This document shows, in pieces, positions 56,231 to 64,000 of a stretch of 64,000 nucleotides of DNA. The notes below the pieces were generated by a model, which was given only the letters and a program-made list of their open reading frames with translations, was not told the origin of the DNA and searched no databases. How positions within the stretch are numbered: the first letter of the stretch is position 1; each line of letters starts with the position of its first letter. Made by a program: the position numbers and the translations under genes. This DNA is from Magnolia sinica (lineage: Eukaryota; Streptophyta; Magnoliopsida; Magnoliales; Magnoliaceae), in the NCBI RefSeq assembly GCF_029962835.1, contig NC_080573.1:30559001-30623000 (forward strand), in the 5' to 3' direction.

Positions 56231-57339
56231 CACTTGACAATGTGTAGTTTTAATAAATGGGTTAGATCTTCCTCTTAATAGCTCGGATTGGAAGAAACTT
56301 AAGGTCGGTTGAAAGATCATTTGATCACATTTTAATGAACCATAAATCACCCTTATTGGGGATCATTTAATGTCGAAATTTGTTTTCTGTAACATCATAA
56401 CTACTTTGTATACAAGAACAATCATACTTTTCTTGATCTTGGAGATGTGATTTTTTATACCTCAACATCGCTTTATCCGGGGGAGACTAAGTAATAAAGA
56501 GAGTGGTCCTTGGGTTGAGATAGTTTATTTTATTCTTTTTTAGACATTAGTTGCTACGTGCAGAGAGTTCTTGCGATTCTAGAATTTGTATGTGCAATCA
56601 TGACCAGATCTTTACTCGATTTGGTGTTGGCCGATTACGTCAAGTGGTTGTCTCTAGAATGTGTCGAGAATGCTCAATGTTTTACTCATTTGAATTTTTA
56701 ATGATTTCTAAGTCAATAGGAGATAATTTTATTGAAGTTAAGTTGAAGCTTAAAAAGTAAGTTATTCTCATTTTAGGTGAGGTGCCTAGCTACAATATAT
56801 AATATTTAATAGAATAATTGTAATAAACCCATTGAAATATATACTCCAACAAAAACTGAGTAAGCTCCAAGCCTCTAATGGCCCACAAATGTAAGAATTA
56901 CCAAGAAGCAACTCATCAACATTTTTTAACCATCTATTTAGATGACCAATGATTTAAATAACTTGGATCAATCCAGTGATGTAATTTTAATGTTGCAGCT
57001 AATAATTAGATCATTTTAGTGTATTATGAGCCCGTCACACGTACACTAGATTAGCAGCCTAATGTCACTTTTATTTACATGTGTGACTCTTTTGCCTTAA
57101 AAAAGGAGTAAAATAATACCTGTCACTGGGGTTGCACCGCAAGTCTTATAAAAAAAACCTTTCTCAGACCTTCCAACCATAAGAAGCTAGCCACATAGGT
57201 GATGTTTTGTAAGAAATCCACCCTATGTATCTTTTTTTCCACATCATATTAAAACATGAGACAAAAATATGCAGCAATTCAAAACTCTAAGGGCTGTAGT
57301 ATAGGAACAGGTCGGTATGGAAATGTTTACCATTGAAAC
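56231..57339. other. No gene seen
   Basis: AT-rich DNA. A short plus-strand frame at 56551-56760 has no recognisable domain. No repeat structure that I can support. Confidence 0.4.
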
Positions 57340-58470
57340 CTCCTTAATGTCTACAATGATGTTTATATGCCATCCACGCTTCTCATAAGGTCATTTCTAT
57401 TTGGGATGAACTGAAAACACAAATATTAGCGTGATCCAAAACTTCCATGTCCCTGTAAATATTTCAACAACAGATGTTCAATCCTTATTGTTTTCTGTCC
57501 TCTTAAGCTTTGGATCTGTTTCATTTTCAGGCCATATCCTGACTTGATCTGGCAAAATAGAGATGTACAGAGTGGATTTCTTTGCTTGACTATGGATTTG
57601 ATACAAAATGTCACGGAATCCTTATAAAATTCTCTCAAATACAATCAAGCATAAGGTATCAAATGGCTTTTGATTTGCGTTCCAAACTATACTGGTATAA
57701 AATATCATTTATATCCTGAATGAAAAACCGTCTGGCAGTATAACCGTTGCCTAGAGTCCCACGTAGTTGGTTTTACCCCCACAACATGATAAATCATGAT
57801 AGCTACGTATCGTCCTTAGCTTTACGGATTGCAGTGGCCAATGGTAGCTTTGTTGTACAAAACAGTCCCACTACAGATGACCATTAATGAAAGGAACACA
57901 ACGGTTGGACCGAATTCCACAGAAAAAATGTCCATGTCATGGCTAGGTGGGCCCCATCAGATCAAAGGTCTGGATCACTGAATCATCAGCCACACTTGTT
58001 TAAATTCAAATCTTGGGTATACTCTATCCTGCTCATGGTCTAGAAATCCAAACATTTCATATGAAGGGTACAACCGTGGACGGTCCTTGTACTAAAACAC
58101 CTAGAATAGAAGACCCTATTCATCTAATAGAAGGCTCTTAAAGTTTAATGTCGAAGGTTGCGCCGTTTTCTTATTAACCGTTTAATTTTATTTTCTTTTT
58201 GGCCACCTATAGGAGAGTTAGGAATTTTCAACTCTGGGAACTTTTTACTGCATGGGCCATCCAAAGTGAGGCCCATCACTTCAACGGTTTGGATCGACGA
58301 TCTATTGGCCCGACATATACAGAATGGAAGCCCAGGAATCCTGCCCAGGGCAGAGAAATGGATTATGCCTCGCCGTTACATTAAACACGGGATGTTATTT
58401 GATATTCAGTTTTTTACTATTGTGAACCCCACCTTTTATCCAGTGGCTTTTGTAAACGATCCCAAACTTT
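57340..58470. repeat. Dispersed noncoding repeat fragments
   Basis: Words such as 'accattgaaacctcctt', 'tttatatgccatccacgctt' and 'gtgggccccatcagatc' match those in 49235-50060 and 29600-29720. No coding region. The frames at 57426-57644 and 58158-58472 are unsupported. Confidence 0.45.
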
Positions 58471-59095
58471 AATTACTTGACTAAACCTATTATGTATGGA
58501 CACAATATTTGAAGACTAAACCTATTATGTACAACACATTATTTGAAGACGAAAATACCCTCACTTTATGAGATATATTTCTTTCACTCCCTTATAGCTC
58601 AAAACCTTCGCACTTTGTTTTCATCATTTTTCTTATTGAAATTGCCATTGAACCTCTAGATAATATCATTCTACATTTGCCCTTTTCCATCTTGCTCAGG
58701 GTTACGTTGAATCATTCAAATTGGTTGCATTTATATACTTTAAATATTTTGGGTTATCTCCTTTTTGGTTTTCTGCAATCTTCCAAAAGGTTCTAAATAT
58801 TCACTCCAAAGCACCCTTCTTCAACTTCTTCAACTTGGATTTCACTGGTACTACAACTGTGGGAGGTGCCCATGTTTAAAAAAAAGTTGGTTGGTTAAAG
58901 GTCAAGTCTATGGTGATTAGAATATCATGAGTGTATTCATGTTGTATTCAACGACAATTCACCAACTACCTGTGCAAATTCAGATAGTAATTTAATGAGA
59001 GTACCGAGTCAAACTTAACCTTTGCTTGCTCGAAATTGACGAAGAACTCACGAAAATTTACCTAGAAGTTGCCGAAATTGAGACGAGCCTAAGTC
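58471..59095. other. No gene; short direct repeat
   Basis: The phrase 'gactaaacctattatgta' occurs twice (about 58480 and 58515). Otherwise AT-rich DNA with no coding signal. Confidence 0.4.
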
Positions 59096-59099
59096 GATG

Positions 59100-59760
59100 A
59101 CCATTGACCGACTACTCGTTCAATTTCATGTGAAGTTTGGTCAATTTCATGTTAGGCTTAGTTAATTTAATGTGTTGCCTGTTCAATTTCATGTTAGGCT
59201 CGTTCAATTTCATGTTAGGCTCATTAAATTTTATTTAAAGCTCGCGTAATTTCATGTTCGCCTTGCTCAATCTCAAGTTAGGCTCATTGAATTTCATGTT
59301 TTCCTCGCTCAATTTCATTTGAAGTTTGCTCAATTTCATATTTGCCTCGTTCAATTTGATTTGAAGCTCACTCAATTTCATGTTTGTCTCGCTCAATTTC
59401 AAGTTAGGCTCCTTCAATTTCATTTAATGCTCACTCAGTTTTCATGTTTCCCTTACTCAATTTCAATTAAAGCTCGCTCAATTTCATGTTTATCTCGCTC
59501 AATTTCATTTGAAGCTCGCTCAATTTCCTTTGAAGCTCTCTTAATTTCATGTTTGCCTCGCTTAATTTCATGTTTGCCTCGCTTAATTTCATTTGGAGCT
59601 TGCTCAATTTCATTACTCGCCTCGTTCAATTTCATTTGAAGCTCGCTCAATTTCATGTTATCCTTGCTCAATTTCTTGTGAAGTTCATTCAATTTAATTT
59701 GAAGCTCGCTCAATTTCATGTTTGCCTCACTCAATTGAATGAGCACTACATGAAATTCAT
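59100..59760 (-). repeat. 21-bp heptad-coding minisatellite, left array
   Basis: Units like ctcaatttcatgtttgcctcg repeat with a 21-bp (often 42-bp) period. On the minus strand they encode heptads: MKLSELQIKLNEAN and similar at 59235-59423, and a 97-codon frame at 59453-59746. Leu/Phe and Ala/Leu fall at alternating 3 and 4 residue spacings, the pattern of a coiled coil. Stops and frame breaks occur between the two open stretches. No gene start or partner exon is identified, so I annotate it as a repeat with coding appearance. Confidence 0.7.
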
Positions 59761-60785
59761 CGAGTGCAACATCAAACTACTTTCTTTCTCTTTGGCATCA
59801 TCTATTGCGTTTACGGGCATCATTCAATTGCTCTGGTGTGCATTAGATCCTAATTATCAAGTTTTCCTTTCTTGCCTCATTGAAATTCCATAGCTCTGGT
59901 ATGACATATCGTCTAATTAAATTTTGTTCATTCATATCCACATCCATCTAAGCTCTACTTATGTATACTTGAAAATGTGTAACTCCCCACTTATTCTTTA
60001 ATTCATTTAGCTCTACATTATCATCATTTATTATTTCAATGAGTTCTTGGTCATACATTATTTAACCGAGTTGTATCTTATGGTATACTTCTATTGTTTA
60101 GTGATTCATTGATGATATGTAGTGGTCGTTCAATTTCATGTTATGCTCGTTGAGTTTCATGTAGTGCTCGTTTAATTTGATGTGATGCTCCTTCAAATTC
60201 ATGTGATACTCATTCAATTTCATGTAAGTCTCTGTCAACTTCATTTTTTTTTTTTACATGCACACATACCCCCCCACACTCATGCCGTAGTGGAATTTCA
60301 CCACCTATGGGTACTCAAACCCTTGACCAGGTGTTGAAACTCCTAAGAGTCTACCACTGGAGTAAGAGTAAGGACCCTCTGTCAACTTCATTTGATGCTA
60401 GGTCAAATTCACGTCATCGAGCCTAAATGTAACATGGGACTACTTACCTTCTATTTGGCATCTCTTGCGTTTATGAGTATTATTAAATTGCTTTAGTATG
60501 CATTGGTCCCTCTTTCAAGGTCGCCTTCCTTTCCTCTTCGCAATTCCATAGCTCCGGTATGACTTATCGTCCACTGAGATTTTATTTATTCATATCCATC
60601 TAAGTTTTAGTTGTATATTTGAAAATTTTAACATCTCGTTTATTCTTTATTTCTTTTAGCTTTACATCATCCTCATCTATTATTTCAGTGATTTCTCGGT
60701 CCTCTCTTATTTAACCGAGTTGTATCCTATTGTATGCTTCTATTATTTAACGATTCATTGATAATATGTCATTGTATTTGTTTTC
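59757..60785. repeat. Two-copy direct duplication upstream of the MuDR-like gene
   Basis: The block 59757-60125 reappears about 660 bp later at 60415-60780: 'ttccatagctctggtatgac' / 'ttccatagctccggtatgac', 'atttaaccgagttgtatc' and 'aacgattcattgataatatg' are shared in order. A short run of ttcaatttcatg-type units and a SINE lie between them. The second copy leads directly into the transposase reading frame. Confidence 0.75.
60247..60376 (-). mobile_element. tRNA-derived SINE, copy 2
   Basis: The inverse of the SINE at 43755-43900. On the minus strand it has ggtccttactcttactcc, an A-box-like ccagtggtagac, a B-box-like gggtttgagtaccc, a G/T-rich end and a poly-A tail (poly-T at 60244-60255 on the plus strand). 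It is flanked by ctctgtcaacttcattt at 60230-60246 and 60377-60393, a 17-bp perfect duplication. Confidence 0.85.
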
Positions 60786-63165
60786 AGATAATAACTACGA
60801 GAATCATCATATGCTCTTATGGTGGGGAGTTAGTATATGAAAATAATCAATACATGTACAAGGGTGGAAAGTCGAAAAGTATTGATGTTGGTATCGAGGC
60901 TACATATGACGAGCTTCTATATAAAACTTACATGATTATTAAGAGTAAACCAACATATTATGATATTAGGATGAAGGCATTGTACCCTTGCTCAAACGAA
61001 TCAATCCCTCCAATGAAAATCGAAGACGACGAAGATGTGAGAGTGTTCTTGGTAGCACGGTTGGAGCATTCGGATAAATTCATCACTTTAATCATCAAGA
61101 TAGTGCAACACATTAATGAGACAATACACATAGACCCTGTGGGTGAGGAACCTGGGATGAAATTGGAATATATGGCATCACCATCACAAGTGGGACTAAG
61201 CAACAATCCATTGCTCGAGCCACTTCAAACATCAAACTTTGTGACTAGCGAAGTAAGCTGGGCAGGTGACCTTAACCTCAGATAGGAATACATGGCACCA
61301 CCGTTATCTACAAGAGCAGATTTGCCTTCATCATCTACCACCAAATCTGTATGTGTAAGCGATATTCCTCTTCCCGAGCTTGCTGAAACATCAAACTTCA
61401 TCACCAGTCAAGTTATTGTGCCTTTCGAAGATGCTGCATTCACCAATATAGATCTGTCAGAGTATACAGATTCATTGGATGAGCTGATCGATATAGCCGT
61501 TGGCCAAACATTTAAGGACAAGAGCCGATGCCAGTATGTTTTGAGCTAATTTGCAATTCGTAAGAACTTCTAGTATAGGGTCTTGTACTCATCATCCAAG
61601 AGATTCATCGTGGTATGTTTCGAAGATAAATATGAATGGAGGGTTCATACATCTGGGCGAATGATGTGGGGATATTTAAGATATGAAATTATATGTCCAA
61701 ACACACGTGTGGCATGTCATGGATGAAGAGTGATCACCAACAAGTAAGCAATAAATTAGCCTGTGAGTTGGTTGCTAACGGAATTGGGCAACGCCTATAG
61801 TTAAGGCTGAGTGATATTGTTTTCGCCATGCAGGAGAAATATAATATTCTTATCAGTTATAAGAAGACATGGCGTGCAAAAGAGCTCACAATAAATCGCG
61901 TTATGGGGTCTTATGAAGACTCTTGTAATGAACTTCTGATGTATTTACATGAATTGAGGATGGCCAACCTGGGGACGGTGACTGCCGTGCTTATTAACCC
62001 AGAGACGAGCAGGTTTGAGAGATGTCTTGTAACGCTCGGACAATGCATTCGAAGTTTTTAAAATTCTATATGAAGGATATTGGCCATTGATGAGACACAT
62101 TAAAGGGTAAATACAAGGGTGTTCTATTCATTGTCATAGCCGTAGATGGCAGTAATCATATCTTTTCAGTTGCTTTTGGCATCGAGGAGTCAAAGAACAA
62201 CAACTGTTGAAATTGGTTCCTTACCCACCTCAATTGTACGTTAGGGGCTCTTCTGGGTCTTGTGATTATATCAGACTGACATAAAGGTTTAATGAAAGAA
62301 GTTCTCTAAGTCTTCCAACATGCAATCCATGGCTACTGCGCCTACCATATATATATAGAAACCTGGTGGACACATTTAAAGACAAGTTGTTGGAAATCTG
62401 CCACTGGCGGGCTGTAAAGACCTACAGGAGGGCTGATTTCAAAAAGTTAATGCATGATATCGAAATAACCAACCCTCCAGTATATGCATGGTTGAGAGAA
62501 ATAGGGTACGAAAGATGGGTATTTTCATACTTTTCAGGAAAAAGATTCAACTTCGTCACTACAAACATATCTAAGTGCGTTAATGCTATCTTCAAAGAAG
62601 CATGATGACACCATGGGCTAATGAACAGTTAAAAGAGAATTTGGATCATCATTTGTAGGGTCGTTGACACCATGGGCTAAGGAACAGTTAAAAGATCTTG
62701 TACCGAAGGTCAGATATGTCCGTTGTCATGCAATTTCTCATAATGAGTACTATGTTGTGGGAGATTATAACGATACAGTTAAGTTAGGTGAGCATTCATG
62801 TACATATCACGAGTTTGACATGAAGGGGTTCCCTTATATGCATGTTCTTTCAGTATGTATGAACTACAATCTTCCTCATTAATCATACTACTCCCCATTA
62901 TACATGGCATAAAATTACTAGATCACGTATAATGAATCCATATACCTGGTACGTGACAAGAGCCAATGGAAAATATAGCCTGAATTCAGGGAGTATTGTG
63001 CAAGAATTAATCCCTCACGACAGATGAGGTCAGCTGGAAGACTAAAAAAGACAAGAATTCTTTCACGTGGAGAGGAACGAAAAATAGTAAAGTGCGGGCG
63101 ATACAAATAAATGGGGCATAATCACCGGAAGTGCAAGTTTTCAATACCTGAGGAATAATGTAGTT
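60785..63165 (+). pseudogene. MuDR/MULE transposase, decayed
   Basis: Plus-strand frames give the plant MuDR domain order. The N-terminal region has GGELVYENNQYMYKGG, TYDELLYKTY and DDEDVRVFL (60785-61140). The DNA-binding region has FKDKSRCQYVLS and YEWRVHTSGR (61450-61720). The transposase core has SYKKTWRAKE (61850-61880), AIDETH (about 62083), AVDGSNHIF, a stop where the second acidic motif is expected (ISD*HKGL, about 62265) and CHWRAVKTYRRADF (62400-62440). A SWIM-like finger follows (HEFDMKGFPYMHVLSVC, 62805-62860), with two expected cysteines replaced by Tyr, and a zinc-knuckle-like end (GHNRKCKF, about 63115). At least five stops or frame changes make it inactive. An acceptor-like ttgttttcag at 60778-60787 hints at an upstream intron. 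Confidence 0.8.
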
Positions 63166-63325
63166 TGTAATTTATTTTGTGTTTTTATGATTTATTTTGT
63201 AATATATTTTATGTCTTGATGTAATAAGATGGTGAATGATTTAATTCAAAAATGCTTGTATATTCCTGCTTACAAGAAATTGAGCATTGCAATTTTCATT
63301 GTGATGTGAACTATTTATAGGCATG
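63166..63325. other. 3' flank of the MuDR-like gene
   Basis: AT-rich DNA between the transposase remnant and the right minisatellite. No terminal inverted repeat or 9-bp target duplication was identified. Confidence 0.35.
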
Positions 63326-64000
63326 GATCAATTATCGCTCACTAAACCATTTCATGTGAGCCTCATTGAATTTCATGTATGCCTTACTCAATTTCCTTTG
63401 AGCCTCGTTGAATTTCATGTTTGCCTCGCTTAATTTTCTTTGAGCCTCGTTGAATTTCATATTTGCCTCACTCAATTTCCTTTGAGCCTCGATGAATTTC
63501 ATGTTTGCCTCACTCAATTTCCTTTGAGCCTTATTGAATTTTATGTTTGCCTTGCTCAATTTCCTTTGAGCCTCACTCAATTTCGTGTTTGCCTCGCTTA
63601 ATTTATTTTGAGCCTCACTCAATTTCATGTTTGCCTTGCTCGATTTCATGTTTGCCTCTCTCAATTTGCTTTGAGCCTCGCTCAATTTCCTTCGAGCCTT
63701 GTTGAATTTCATGTTTTCCTTGCTCAATTTCCTTTGACCCTCACTGAATTTCATATTTGCCTCACTTAGTTTCCTTTGAACCTCGCTAAATTTCATGTTT
63801 GCCTCGCTAAATTTCCTTTAAGGCTCATTTAATTTCATGTTTGCCTCGTTAAATTTCCTTTAAGGCTCGTTTAATTTCATGTTTGCCTCGCTCAATTTCA
63901 TGTTTGCCTCACTTAATTTCCTTTGAGCCTCACTGAATTTGATGTTTGCCTTGCTCAATTTCCTTTGAGCCTCGTTGAATTTGATGTTTGCCTCGCTCAT
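63326..64000 (-). repeat. 21-bp heptad-coding minisatellite, right array
   Basis: It has the same units and orientation as the left array (59100-59760), now mainly a 42-bp dimer: ctcaatttcctttgagcctcg alternating with ttgaatttcatgtttgcct. On the minus strand 63332-63796 is open for 154 codons of RKLSEANMKFNEAQ-type heptad pairs ending in MKWFSER. The array continues past the right edge of the window, where interruptions appear near 63820-63870. It could be part of a coiled-coil exon or only a repeat that happens to keep frame because its unit is a multiple of 3. Confidence 0.75.

Overview
The window looks like intergenic DNA from a plant nuclear genome, dominated by transposable elements. Supporting evidence: several Ty3/gypsy retrotransposons, one of them a chromovirus with a plant initiator-tRNA-Met type primer site; a CACTA end starting CACTACAAGAAA; hAT and MuDR-type elements; tRNA-like SINEs; telomere-like CCTAAA satellite; and many dispersed repeats of the 'gtgggcccacc...tccacaccgtccatc' type. 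I know the last kind as abundant in magnoliid genomes, so a magnoliid is my guess, not a demonstrated fact. No rRNA, tRNA, bacterial operon or CRISPR array is present.

Layout. 1-2105: mostly unassigned DNA with a retroelement primer-site-like motif, a possible broken exon and two small tandem repeats. 2106-5505: telomere-like satellite with a 248/411-bp higher-order structure. 5506-7120: 3' end of a CACTA transposon (coiled-coil tail of its transposase, palindromic subterminal repeats, terminal repeat). 7121-11536: nested fragments of very long plus-oriented gypsy LTRs. 11537-33594: one 22-kb minus-strand chromovirus complex with the 5-bp duplication tttgt on both sides. It is arranged LTR1 (truncated) - internal A (deleted) - LTR2 - internal B (nearly full length, mutated) - LTR3, and LTR3 is split by a 5.8-kb solo LTR with its own duplication, cactg. 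33595-33791: the rest of the target LTR. 33792-37575: decayed Tat-like gypsy (minus-strand integrase plus an opposing ORF) and a SIRE/Maximus-like copia 3' end with its LTR.

38001-53080: a direct segmental duplication. Each copy carries a small, probably host, gene on the minus strand for a predicted secreted/membrane protein (134 and 124 aa). The left copy is split by a solo LTR (39112-47440), itself split by a 5.8-kb solo LTR (40697-46485) that contains a SINE. 50319-50932 and 54025-55008 are two related non-autonomous hAT elements; the second has a perfect 8-bp target duplication. 58900-64000: a decayed MuDR-like transposase flanked on both sides by directly oriented 21-bp minisatellites that encode heptads (K-L-S-E-A-N-M) on the minus strand, plus a second SINE.

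The only intact genes I would defend as host genes are the two paralogues at 38319-38723 and 51982-52356. Nearly everything else is mobile DNA at different stages of decay. Its nesting order can be read from target-site duplications.
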